A DNA stretch of 18,034 nucleotides, taken from positions 1-18,034 of the forward strand of contig JAVXAG010000026.1 in the NCBI GenBank assembly GCA_036660615.1, given 5' to 3'. The number at the start of each line of letters is the position of its first letter. Position 1 is the first letter of the stretch. The notes below the pieces were generated by a model. It was not told where the DNA came from. It made no database searches and worked only from the letters and a program-made list of their open reading frames with translations. The position numbers and the translations under genes are program-made. Shown piece by piece: positions 1 to 7,298 of the stretch. This DNA is from JAVXAG01 sp036660615. Its GTDB lineage: Bacteria > Bacillota > Clostridia > Peptostreptococcales > Anaerovoracaceae.

Positions 1-33
1 TAAAAAGCCTCCCGTGTTTGCACACAGAAGGCT
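1..33 (-). terminator. Rho-independent terminator after the EamA-type gene
   Basis: Read on the minus strand, positions 33-22 and 17-6 form a 12-bp stem with two G-U pairs and no mismatch. The loop is GCAA, a GNRA tetraloop, and a run of T follows directly. It lies 16 bp past the stop codon of the transporter gene and closes the unit that starts at glpP. Confidence 0.9.
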
Positions 34-49
34 GTTAGTTATAAGTATT

Positions 50-982
50 TTATTCATCATCAATTTCATCTTTGTCTTTTATTTTTCCTGTGGTTGATAA
101 GATTATTCCGGCAATTGTTAAGACGAGTCCAACAACTGTATACCACCCAAAAGCATCTCCTGCAATTACTACTCCAGAAATCACTCCTATGACAGTAGTG
201 GAGTTTGCCGTTATATTAGAAGCGAGTGCTGCTGGTAGTCTTGCCAGTGCAACATTGAAAATTATGTAACATATACAAGAGCAGCAAATCCCTAAGAATA
301 AAATTGCAATCAATATTTTAGTATCACTAAAACAAGTTACATATCCAGAAAACCCGTATCCCATTGCAAAAGACACACTGTTAAAGAAAACACATCCCAT
401 CATTGCAATGAAAAATGTCAGCTCCAAAGGTGAATATGATTTTGATGCTTCATTACTAATGTGAGTATAGGCTGCACCTATAATAATAGCGCCAAACAAT
501 ACTAGATATCCTATACCTTTGCTTCCAATCGAAAAATTTGGAGCGAAAACTATGCAAGTTGCAACACCCACAAAAGCCATTATAATTGTGAGAACTACTC
601 GTTTAGTTGGTATTTTCTTTAGCAATACCGCTCCAATTAGTAGCGTTGCCAAAGGTATGGTTGCAATCATAATCGATGACTCAGAAGTCGTCGTTAAGTT
701 GACTCCATTGGTCTCAAAAATCGAGTACAAGCATGGTTGAGTTACCCCCGCCCAGAACAATATTTTTCTTGGTTTATTTTTAAAATCAACTTTAATAATT
801 CTAAACACTACAAGTACAATAAATATGGCCGCCGCAATGGTCCATCTCAGCGATAAAACCTGTAGCGGAGCAAGCTCTTGAAGTGCAACTTTTGTTCCGA
901 GAAAAGAAAGGCCCCAAAACAGTGCACATATGACTACTAGCACGTAGAATACCCAATTTTTCGATGTCCATTTTTCCGTCAT
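50..982 (-). CDS. EamA/DMT-family membrane transporter
   Basis: A 310-residue, very hydrophobic protein with about ten predicted membrane helices, arranged as two repeats of about five helices. This is the layout of the drug/metabolite transporter (EamA) family in the cytoplasmic membrane. An early GLSFLGTKVAL stretch (about residues 24-34) resembles the family's first-helix signature, and the C-terminal tail is short and acidic/basic. Members export amino acids, metabolites or drugs; the substrate cannot be read from sequence. The ATG at 980-982 is preceded by AGAGGG at 991-996. It is the last gene of the glpP-RNase-udk-hom unit, 36 bp after hom. An amino-acid or homoserine/threonine exporter role is possible from this position but is only inference. 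Confidence 0.88.
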   Translation of the reverse strand: MTEKWTSKNWVFYVLVVICALFWGLSFLGTKVALQELAPLQVLSLRWTIAAAIFIVLVVFRIIKVDFKNKPRKILFWAGVTQPCLYSIFETNGVNLTTTSESSIMIATIPLATLLIGAVLLKKIPTKRVVLTIIMAFVGVATCIVFAPNFSIGSKGIGYLVLFGAIIIGAAYTHISNEASKSYSPLELTFFIAMMGCVFFNSVSFAMGYGFSGYVTCFSDTKILIAILFLGICCSCICYIIFNVALARLPAALASNITANSTTVIGVISGVVIAGDAFGWYTVVGLVLTIAGIILSTTGKIKDKDEIDDE

Positions 983-1018
983 TTAACTACCCTCTAAAAT
1001 CTTCAAATTTTAATTCAT

Positions 1019-2056
1019 CTAATTAATTAATTCATCTAATATTCTAATCGTATCTCCAAACACTCCATATGCTGTCTGTTCAATCTCTGGGCCATGCTCA
1101 ACGATAGATAATTTACCCATTAAATCCGTAGTAATCGCAACTACCGATGAAGTTCCATCTATTGATGCCAACAAATCGCTTTTGCTGATTTCAACAGGCT
1201 TTACAGTTGCCACAACTTTTCCAGATTCCAGTGTCCCTTTGCAAATAAGCTTGATAACATTTCCTCTGGTTGCCGCCGCCTTAATATCGTCAACAGTAAT
1301 ATTTTCAATTCCAGTTCTGTCTACATCATTAGGGGTGATTCCAGCATCCATTAATACATTTAACAAAGCTGTTACCTTTGCAGCTGCATCGTAACCCTCT
1401 ATATCCATTGCTGGATTTGCTTCGATAAAGCCAAGCTTCTTCCCTGCCGCAATTACATCATCGTATTCCTTGCCCATAGCAAGTTCTTCCAATATATAGT
1501 TAGTTGTGCTGTTTAGTATACCAGAAACCTCAGTAACCTTACAAAACTTCAGTGTATGCTCAACTAGGTTAAAAATCGGAGTTCCGTCCATAACCGTAGT
1601 TTCATAGAAAAACAAACAGTTCTGTTTTTTTGCCATATCTTTTAACTCATTAAATGCCCACGCAATAGGCCCTTTGTTTGCAGTTATTACATTTTTGCCC
1701 CTAGAAAAAGCACCCTTAATATGATTGATTGCAGGCTGGCCTGTAAAAATTTCAAGTGGCGTAAGCTCAATAAGCACATCATAGTTAACATTTTCAATAA
1801 CTTCAAAAGAAGTGACCGAAGTCAAACCCAATGTGTCCTGTCCAAATTTTCCTGTTGTTTCTACGTCATTACAAGCTTTTACTAGGTCAATCCCATTTTC
1901 ATCTATTATGCATCCTCTGGAATTTGTAGTAATTGCCACTACTTTTACAATAGTTCCATATTTTTCATTAATTTCTTTCTGTTTGTCAGTAAGCATTTTG
2001 GCAAAAGCTTTTCCAGCATTTCCAAATCCAAGCATTGCTAATTTTAGTTCTTTCAT
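1019..2056 (-). CDS. hom: Homoserine dehydrogenase, short form without ACT domain
   Basis: This enzyme reduces aspartate-4-semialdehyde to homoserine with NAD(P)H, the branch point towards threonine and methionine in the cytoplasm. The N-terminus carries a Rossmann dinucleotide-binding motif, GFGNAG, at residues 10-15. Family motifs follow in order: NVITANKGP, TTVMDGTPIF, LNSTTNYIL, and the catalytic block GFIEANPAMDIEGYDAAAK with the conserved acidic and lysine residues. At 345 residues it ends after the catalytic domain. Many bacterial Hom proteins are about 420-440 residues because of a C-terminal ACT domain that senses threonine, and that domain is absent here. The gene starts 12 bp after the udk stop and has an AGGAGG ribosome binding site. 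Confidence 0.95.
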   Translation of the reverse strand: MKELKLAMLGFGNAGKAFAKMLTDKQKEINEKYGTIVKVVAITTNSRGCIIDENGIDLVKACNDVETTGKFGQDTLGLTSVTSFEVIENVNYDVLIELTPLEIFTGQPAINHIKGAFSRGKNVITANKGPIAWAFNELKDMAKKQNCLFFYETTVMDGTPIFNLVEHTLKFCKVTEVSGILNSTTNYILEELAMGKEYDDVIAAGKKLGFIEANPAMDIEGYDAAAKVTALLNVLMDAGITPNDVDRTGIENITVDDIKAAATRGNVIKLICKGTLESGKVVATVKPVEISKSDLLASIDGTSSVVAITTDLMGKLSIVEHGPEIEQTAYGVFGDTIRILDELIN

Positions 2057-2068
2057 TTATCCTCCTAA

Positions 2069-2692
2069 TTATGCCTCGTCGTGAAGCAGTGCGTGTATTC
2101 TTTGATTTAACATTTGGAGTGCTACAATATTGTAGCCGCCCTCCGGTATAATAATATCTGCATATTTTTTGCTAGGTTCAACAAATTGCTCATGCATAGG
2201 TTTAACCGTAGTCAAGTATTGGCTGACTATGGATTCCAGCGTTCTTTCACGCTCCTTTACATCTCGAAGTATCCTTCTAATAATTCGAACGTCTGCATCA
2301 GTATCGATGAAAACCTTCATATCCAATAAGTCCAACAACTCTTTATTCTCAAAAATAAGTATTCCCTCCACAATAATGACTTTTGATGGATTCAATATTG
2401 CGATTTCCTCAGTTCTGTTGTGAATAGTAAAGTCATATACTGGTCTTTCAACAGTTTCCCAGTTTTTTAGCCTTTTTATATGTTCTATCATAAGATCTGT
2501 GTCAAAAGCATTTGGATGATCGTAATTGACCTGAGCTCTTTCATCATATGTCATATTGACAAGCCTTTTATAATAAAAATCGTGACTAATAATTGTAACC
2601 TGGTCATTAAATTGAGATTCAATCTTCTTAATCAATGTACTTTTACCAGAACCTGTTCCTCCTGCAATTCCAATAACAATTACATCTTTCAT
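2069..2692 (-). CDS. udk: Uridine kinase
   Basis: A 207-residue P-loop kinase that phosphorylates uridine and cytidine with ATP or GTP in pyrimidine salvage. The Walker A motif GGTGSGKS lies at residues 11-18. Downstream are the nucleoside-site motif YDHPNAFD, the DFTIHNR segment, VIIVEGILIF (Walker B region), and the RRILRDVKER stretch of the lid. Length and motif order match the bacterial Udk family. Its ATG overlaps the stop of the upstream ribonuclease gene by one base (TAATG), so the two are probably translationally coupled. Its ribosome binding site, AGAGGTG, lies in the last codons of that gene. Confidence 0.95.
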   Translation of the reverse strand: MKDVIVIGIAGGTGSGKSTLIKKIESQFNDQVTIISHDFYYKRLVNMTYDERAQVNYDHPNAFDTDLMIEHIKRLKNWETVERPVYDFTIHNRTEEIAILNPSKVIIVEGILIFENKELLDLLDMKVFIDTDADVRIIRRILRDVKERERTLESIVSQYLTTVKPMHEQFVEPSKKYADIIIPEGGYNIVALQMLNQRIHALLHDEA

Positions 2693-4347
2693 TATACACC
2701 TCTGTCTTCTTCCGTTACTGATGATCCTAAATTCATAGACGCTTTTTCAAGTTCCAAAACAATATTGTTTATCTGGTTCATTTTATCTTCCGAAATATTA
2801 TTGTCCATAATAAGGTCTGCATTGTACAATATATTTTCAAGCTTAGAATGAACGTCAGAAATTCTCATTCTAACTTTGTGAACATCTTCATAATCCACTC
2901 CATCTTTTGTCGCTTCTTGTGCATTTAGAACGTGGCTATTATCTAGTTCAAATTCAGAAATTCCCTCAACTGTTATGCATTCATATCCCAATTTATCTTT
3001 TACAAGTTTGGCGAAATCGTGCTTTGATTCTTCTTCACCATGTACCAAGAAAATTTGTTTTGGTGCAGCTCTAAAACCTGCTAACCAACTAAATAATCCA
3101 TTTTGATCTGCGTGGCCTGAGAAACCTTCAAGATTGTGAATCTCTGCATTTACGTGAATTTCTTCGCCAAATAATGTAACGTCTTTTGTGCCTTCAACCA
3201 AAAGTCTGCCTAGAGTTCCTTCCGCTTGATATCCAACAAAGATTATACTGGATTTTGCATCCCAAAGATTATGCTTTAGATGATGCCTAATTCTTCCAGC
3301 TTCACACATTCCACTAGCAGAAATTATTATCTTTGGACTTCTATCAAAATTCAAAGCTTGGGAATCCTGAGTGCTTCTAGTAAATTTAAGGTTTTTAAAG
3401 TCCAGCGGATTGTCGCCTCTCAATATATAATCCTTTGTTTCATCGTCAAATACTTGGGCATTCTTACGAAAAACTTCTGTAGCTGTAGTTGCCATAGGAC
3501 TGTCAACATATACATTTAGTTTTTCTAGTTCAGCCTTGTATTTTGTATTTTCTTCATAGAATCTATTGAATTCAAATATTAATTCTTGAGTTCTGCCCAC
3601 AGCAAACGAAGGTATTACAACAGTTCCTCCACGCCTTGTCGTATTTATAACAATATCAAGCAGTTCATCTATGCTTGTTGAGTTTTGTGGATGGAGACGA
3701 TTTCCGTAGGTAGTTTCCATAATAATGTAGTCTGCCTTTTTTATAATAGTTGGGTTTCTTAGAATTGGTCTTTCCATTACTCCAAGATCCCCTGAAAATA
3801 CTATCTTTGATGTCTTGTCATCTTCAGTAACCCAAAGCTCAGTAATAGCTGATCCCAGAATATGACCTGCATCATTAAATACAATCTTCAACTGTTCATT
3901 AATATCGATTTGTTGATCATAAAGAATAGGAACAACATATTTCAAAGATTCTACTGCATCGTTAAAGGTGTATAGGGGTTGAACTGGTGGTTTGCCAGCT
4001 CTTTGCGCCCTTTTGCTCTGCCACTCTGCATCTTTTTCATGAATAAATCCACTGTCCTTTAGCATAACCTCAAGCAAGTCAGCGGTTGCATCTGTACAAT
4101 ATATTTTACCTGTAAAACCTCTCTTTACCAGCAAAGGAATTCTTCCGCAATGGTCTATATGTGCATGGCTTAAAATAACGCAATCTATTTCAGAAGGTTC
4201 GAAAGGAAATGGTTCAAAGTTAAGTGCCTCTTGTGCTTTTCCACCTTGAAACTGTCCACAATCCAATAATACTTTGTGTGTTTCTGTAGTGAGTAAATGA
4301 CATGATCCTGTTACTCCTGATGCTGCTCCGCAAAATTTAATCTTCAT
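2692..4347 (-). CDS. Beta-CASP metallo-beta-lactamase RNA-processing hydrolase
   Basis: A 551-residue enzyme of the metallo-beta-lactamase superfamily with a beta-CASP insert, the group containing CPSF-73-like and YsxL/TTHA0252-type ribonucleases. The zinc motif HAHIDHCG is at residues 61-68. Later come an aspartate in FSGDLGV, the motif SASGMCEAGRIRHHL typical of the beta-CASP region, and GFSGHAD and VHGEEES near the end of the catalytic core. It probably cleaves RNA in the cytoplasm; the substrate is unknown. About 63 C-terminal residues are helical and charged and lie outside the core. I chose the ATG at 4345-4347 because GGAGG at 4353-4357 sits just upstream of it; an ATG at 4357-4359 would overlap that site. 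The gene is 60 bp after glpP. Confidence 0.9.
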   Translation of the reverse strand: MKIKFCGAASGVTGSCHLLTTETHKVLLDCGQFQGGKAQEALNFEPFPFEPSEIDCVILSHAHIDHCGRIPLLVKRGFTGKIYCTDATADLLEVMLKDSGFIHEKDAEWQSKRAQRAGKPPVQPLYTFNDAVESLKYVVPILYDQQIDINEQLKIVFNDAGHILGSAITELWVTEDDKTSKIVFSGDLGVMERPILRNPTIIKKADYIIMETTYGNRLHPQNSTSIDELLDIVINTTRRGGTVVIPSFAVGRTQELIFEFNRFYEENTKYKAELEKLNVYVDSPMATTATEVFRKNAQVFDDETKDYILRGDNPLDFKNLKFTRSTQDSQALNFDRSPKIIISASGMCEAGRIRHHLKHNLWDAKSSIIFVGYQAEGTLGRLLVEGTKDVTLFGEEIHVNAEIHNLEGFSGHADQNGLFSWLAGFRAAPKQIFLVHGEEESKHDFAKLVKDKLGYECITVEGISEFELDNSHVLNAQEATKDGVDYEDVHKVRMRISDVHSKLENILYNADLIMDNNISEDKMNQINNIVLELEKASMNLGSSVTEEDRGV

Positions 4348-4350
4348 AAT

Positions 4351-4359
4351 TTCCTCCAT
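4351..4359 (-). promoter_or_regulatory. Ribosome binding site that sets the ribonuclease start
   Basis: On the minus strand the sequence reads ATGGAGGAAATTATG. GGAGG is positioned correctly for the second ATG (4345-4347). The first ATG overlaps the GGAGG itself and has no site of its own, so the shorter protein beginning MKIKFCG is favoured. Confidence 0.8.
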
Positions 4360-4365
4360 ATCAAT

Positions 4366-4391
4366 AAGCGTGTGAAAAGACTGTCACGCTT
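4366..4391. terminator. Hairpin between glpP and the ribonuclease gene
   Basis: Positions 4366-4372 (AAGCGTG) pair perfectly with 4385-4391 (CACGCTT) around a 12-base loop. An alternative pairing uses GTGA at 4372-4375 and TCAC at 4384-4387. On the plus strand the stem is followed by six T, a good terminator tail. On the minus strand, the direction of the genes, the tail is only TTATT. It could be a weak or conditional terminator for glpP, a leader structure for the ribonuclease mRNA, or a block to antisense transcription. Confidence 0.5.
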
Positions 4392-4407
4392 TTTTATTTT
4401 GTTAATC

Positions 4408-4962
4408 TTAAATATTCATATTCCAAAGTTGGCTATTTCCTGTGGAAACTGCCGTAGCTCCTGCTTTTAGGGCCAAGTTTACTTCTTCTTGTTCTTCTAC
4501 CAAACCACCTGCAATAATTGGCATTTCAACTTTTTGCGCAAACTCCGCAATCTTTTTTAGAACTATTCCTGGCATCATTTCTATCATATCAGGTTTTGAA
4601 ATTTTTATTGAGTCCACCGCAGTATCTACCGAATGTGAATCAACAATAAAAAAGCGCTGTACCGCAATCATATTCAAATCCTTAGCTGCCCTAACAATGT
4701 TGGTTCTTGTTGTAAGCACTCCGTCAACACCTTGTTTCGCCAAAAATTCTAGTCCAAATCTATCTTTTCCCAATCCTTCAGCAAAATCCACATGAACAAA
4801 TGCTTTTTTTCCTACACCATGGATTTCTTTTACACACTGATTAAGGGTCATAATATTTGAATGTAAGAGAAAAATCACTTCGACGTTTGATTTTAGTGCA
4901 GTGCTAAAATCCTTTTCGGTTCTAATGGCTGCTGCAATTGGGTTCCTAGAAAAATCCACCAT
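4408..4962 (-). CDS. glpP: Glycerol-3-phosphate responsive antiterminator GlpP
   Basis: A 184-residue TIM-barrel-like protein of the GlpP family. In Bacillus subtilis GlpP binds glycerol-3-phosphate and the leader RNA of glp genes, allowing transcription past a terminator. Recognisable segments are PIAAAIRTEKDF near the N-terminus, VIFLLHSNIMTL, FVHVDFAEGLGKDRFGLEFL, GVLTTRTNIVRAAK, QRFFIVDSHS, PDMIEMMPGI, PIIAGGLV and AVSTGNSQLW near the C-terminus. The last segments resemble phosphate-binding loops of the barrel fold. The length is typical. No glpF, glpK or glpD lies in the window, so its RNA targets must be elsewhere unless it acts on its own operon. The ribosome binding site is AAGGAGATG and a strong promoter lies directly upstream. 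Confidence 0.93.
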   Translation of the reverse strand: MVDFSRNPIAAAIRTEKDFSTALKSNVEVIFLLHSNIMTLNQCVKEIHGVGKKAFVHVDFAEGLGKDRFGLEFLAKQGVDGVLTTRTNIVRAAKDLNMIAVQRFFIVDSHSVDTAVDSIKISKPDMIEMMPGIVLKKIAEFAQKVEMPIIAGGLVEEQEEVNLALKAGATAVSTGNSQLWNMNI

Positions 4963-4996
4963 ATTCTCTTCATCTCCTTATGTATATTTACTTATA

Positions 4997-5025
4997 ATTA
5001 TAATACCTTAGCCACATAATGGCAA
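4997..5025 (-). promoter_or_regulatory. Sigma-A type promoter for the glpP unit
   Basis: On the minus strand TTGCCA (5025-5020) is followed after exactly 17 bp by TATAAT (5002-4997). That is five of six matches at -35 and six of six at -10. The -10 box is 34 bases upstream of the glpP start codon. Confidence 0.85.
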
Positions 5026-5057
5026 ACGAATTGACGAACTTTTTCTGATAACATTAT

Positions 5058-5076
5058 TTTGACAAAGAAAGTCAAA
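5058..5076. repeat. Inverted repeat upstream of the glpP promoter
   Basis: TTTGAC at 5058-5063 and GTCAAA at 5071-5076 form a perfect 6-bp inverted repeat with a 7-base spacer. It lies between the terminator of the PHP gene and the -35 box of glpP, about 33 bp upstream of the latter. No T-run follows on the minus strand. It may be an operator or may simply extend the terminator region. Confidence 0.4.
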
Positions 5077-5100
5077 GAAAAAGAGTGGAAATTTCCACCC
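5074..5100 (-). terminator. Rho-independent terminator after the PHP gene
   Basis: On the minus strand GGGTGGAAATTTCCACTC (5100-5083) is an almost perfect palindrome. It forms a stem of about 6-7 bp with a small AT loop, followed by TTTTTCTTT. It is 20 bp past the PHP stop codon. Confidence 0.8.
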
Positions 5101-5119
5101 TTAAATTTACATTTTATGT

Positions 5120-5920
5120 TTATTCAAATTCATGTCCATGAAAGTCCGAACCTTCTGTGATATGCAAATGATATTTTTCTGCTATTTCTACTAATTTTAG
5201 GCTATCTTCTGAAGTCGCCGATGGATGATAACACTCAAGCCCTTTTAACCCTGCTACCTTTAATTTTCTAATCAATATATCAAGATTGGAAAAGAATTCA
5301 TCTGAGCCTTTTTCTCCCAAGTTCTTTATTTTCATTGGATGGGCAACAACCGCCATTCCGCCAGCAGCTTTCAACAAATCTATAGCCTCATAAATTGAAA
5401 TTTTTTCTCGCTTTATTGCTTTTATTTCCGGCGATTCCAAGAATTTTCCCTCTGCAAAAGCATCTTTTGGTTCTTTGATATAACCCTTTTTAGCCAAAGC
5501 AAGGGCAAAATTCGGTTTGCCAATATACTTTTGTTTAGGTCTTAACTTTAGATCATCTAAAGTTAGTTCATAACCCATATCATTAAGAACTTTTAAAAGC
5601 TCTTCATTTCTCTTGGTTCTTACTTTTCTAAGCAATGCTATTTTTTCAAGCAAGTTTTCATCTTCTACATCAAAATAGTATCCCAAAAGATGAATTTCCG
5701 TATTGTTTTCATCAACTGTCGAAAACTCAATTCCCGGAACAACTTTTATTCTGATTGCTTCTCCTGCAATCATTGCTTCATTTACACCATCTATATTATC
5801 ATGATCCGTAATTGAGATCATGTCGTACTCATCTTCTTGATACATTCTTACAAGATCCGTTGGCTTCATTGTGCCATCAGAAAAATATGAATGTATATGG
5901 AAATCTGTTTTATAGCTCAT
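5120..5920 (-). CDS. PHP-domain phosphoesterase (TrpH/YciV-like)
   Basis: A 266-residue protein of the PHP metal-dependent phosphoesterase family. Relatives hydrolyse 5' or 3' phosphates of nucleotides or trim RNA ends (TrpH/RNase AM, AMP phosphatase). The metal-binding residues are all visible: H8-x-H10, D15, H40 in ITDHDN, E65 in PGIEFS, H77 in EIHLLGY, H194 in VVAHP, H232, and D259/H261 in GSDFHG. The insert between about residues 95 and 180, with KPNFALAL, is typical of this subfamily. The protein stops five residues after the last metal ligand, somewhat earlier than relatives of about 280 residues. The start is supported by GTGGGGT upstream. It follows the DUF1461 gene by 30 bp. The exact substrate is not predictable. 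Confidence 0.88.
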   Translation of the reverse strand: MSYKTDFHIHSYFSDGTMKPTDLVRMYQEDEYDMISITDHDNIDGVNEAMIAGEAIRIKVVPGIEFSTVDENNTEIHLLGYYFDVEDENLLEKIALLRKVRTKRNEELLKVLNDMGYELTLDDLKLRPKQKYIGKPNFALALAKKGYIKEPKDAFAEGKFLESPEIKAIKREKISIYEAIDLLKAAGGMAVVAHPMKIKNLGEKGSDEFFSNLDILIRKLKVAGLKGLECYHPSATSEDSLKLVEIAEKYHLHITEGSDFHGHEFE

Positions 5921-5950
5921 TTTCTACCCCACTTCTATTCTAATTTGTTT

Positions 5951-6613
5951 TTAATAAAAAATCCTAGGTGGTTTTGTCAATCTAAAAGTGATATAACTTA
6001 TAAGTCCTATGACCACCACACCAATTAATATGCTGAATAAAATATATGTGTGAAAAAAAGCTCCTCCCAAAACAATGTTTAGTATTGAGTCTTTGGCCAA
6101 TTTTACTCCAATAAGATTACTGTACAACCATGTTCGTATGCTTCCTTTTGATACAAGTATAACTTGTAAAATGAGCAGTGCTAAAGAAATTGGCAATACT
6201 ATTTTATATCTACTTCTTAATGCCAATTTGTATCCGTTCTTTATAAGGATAATGTATATACCCACAACTAATAATAAGCATGCAAAACCAATGCCCATTC
6301 CAATATTACCAACAATACGTGCTTTTCCCATTGCCTCAACATCAAGAAGATCAAATACTGGATCTTGATAGATCCCATTATCTTCATAGACTTGGAAATT
6401 ATCACTGCTAAATGATGAAAAATATCCAGCTATCTCTGATGACATCTGATCCCCCGAAATATTGTATGGTATTTCATTTAGGACTTGACTGTCATTAAAA
6501 TGAAACTGATATACAGCAGGTAGCCTTAACGTTAATGTTGATACTATAATTAAAATTGCTAATGGCATAACTATAACTAATGCTATTGATGAGAAATAAT
6601 TAAGCTTACGCAT
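5951..6613 (-). CDS. DUF1461-type integral membrane protein
   Basis: A 220-residue protein with four predicted membrane helices at about residues 8-28, 103-124, 137-155 and 187-210. A loop of about 70 residues between the first two helices is probably extracellular and contains YFSSFSSDNFQVY. This layout and the family length fit the DUF1461 (TIGR01906) group of membrane proteins found in Firmicutes, whose function is unknown. TAGGAGTG supports the ATG at 6611-6613. It begins just after the pduL terminator and precedes the PHP gene by 30 bp, so those two probably form a small unit. I see no clear promoter in the 29 bases between the terminator stem and the start codon. Confidence 0.75.
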   Translation of the reverse strand: MRKLNYFSSIALVIVMPLAILIIVSTLTLRLPAVYQFHFNDSQVLNEIPYNISGDQMSSEIAGYFSSFSSDNFQVYEDNGIYQDPVFDLLDVEAMGKARIVGNIGMGIGFACLLLVVGIYIILIKNGYKLALRSRYKIVLPISLALLILQVILVSKGSIRTWLYSNLIGVKLAKDSILNIVLGGAFFHTYILFSILIGVVVIGLISYITFRLTKPPRIFY

Positions 6614-6635
6614 CTATTACACTCCTATACTAATT

Positions 6636-6668
6636 TTAATAAAGAGATAGACTAAATAGCCTATCTCT
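6636..6668 (-). terminator. Terminator after pduL
   Basis: Positions 6668-6659 pair with 6652-6643 as a 10-bp stem with one G-U pair and a 6-base loop. On the minus strand the tail is TTATTAAAATT, a weak T-tract. On the plus strand the stem is followed a few bases later by six T. It ends the long tig-to-pduL unit 11 bp past the pduL stop. Confidence 0.65.
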
Positions 6669-6679
6669 CAAATTTTTTG

Positions 6680-7252
6680 CTATTTTATAACCTCGCAAAT
6701 CGAATCAGGACCGCAGCCTGCTGCATTTCCTTCATCTGTATCAAGATGTACTTCTTTTTCATGTTTTGCTCCAGCTCTAACAACGACATTCTCAAATGTC
6801 AATCCTCTTTCGCCTTGGATTTTAATGCTAACTACATCACCATCTTTTACTCCAGCTTCAGCAGCTTGTGCGTCATTTAGATGTAAATGTCTCTTAGCAA
6901 CAATTACTCCATGATCTAATACTACTTCGCCACAAGGTCCAACTAATGTGCATCCTGGTGTTCCTGCCAAATCTCCTGACATTCTTACTGGTGCTTTTAA
7001 TCCAATTGTCCTAGCGTCTGTCATTGCAAGTTCTATCTGTGTTTCTGGACGAACTGGTCCAAGAACTCTAATACCCTTTAATGTTCCTTTTGTTCCAACA
7101 ATGTCAACTTTTTCTTCAGAAGCGAATTGCCCTGGTTGTACAAGCGCCTTTGTTGGTGTAAGTTGGTGACCTTTACCAAATAGTACATCTAAATCCTCTT
7201 GGCTAAGATGTAAGTGCTTGTTTGACAATCCTATGTTTACTTTGTAACCCAT
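6680..7252 (-). CDS. pduL: Phosphate acyltransferase, PduL family
   Basis: A 190-residue enzyme of the PduL family, which transfers acyl groups between CoA and phosphate (propanoyl or acetyl) and is unrelated to Pta. Metal-binding histidines are visible in NKHLHLS (H13, H15), AKRHLHLN (H122, H124) and VHLDTDEGNA (H169). The two-barrel repeat is apparent from GLSNKHLHL near the start and VIVAKRHLHL in the second half. The protein starts directly in the catalytic domain, with no N-terminal targeting helix of the kind that directs relatives into microcompartments, and no shell genes are near. It is therefore probably cytosolic, linking acyl-CoA to ATP formation through an acyl-phosphate and a kinase. 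AAAAGGAGATAT supports the start. It is the last gene of the lon unit, 46 bp after hpt. Confidence 0.93.
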   Translation of the reverse strand: MGYKVNIGLSNKHLHLSQEDLDVLFGKGHQLTPTKALVQPGQFASEEKVDIVGTKGTLKGIRVLGPVRPETQIELAMTDARTIGLKAPVRMSGDLAGTPGCTLVGPCGEVVLDHGVIVAKRHLHLNDAQAAEAGVKDGDVVSIKIQGERGLTFENVVVRAGAKHEKEVHLDTDEGNAAGCGPDSICEVIK

Positions 7253-7298
7253 TTTAATATATCTCCTTTTTTATGTAAATTATAAATTACTAACTTTT

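Noticed and set aside
6680..7252. Microcompartment locus suggested by PduL
   Set aside because: No shell protein, no other pdu/eut gene and no encapsulation peptide are present in the window.
7253..7298. TATAAT in the hpt-pduL gap as an internal promoter
   Set aside because: The nearest -35-like hexamer (TTGGAA in hpt) is 20 bp away, too far for a credible sigma-A promoter.
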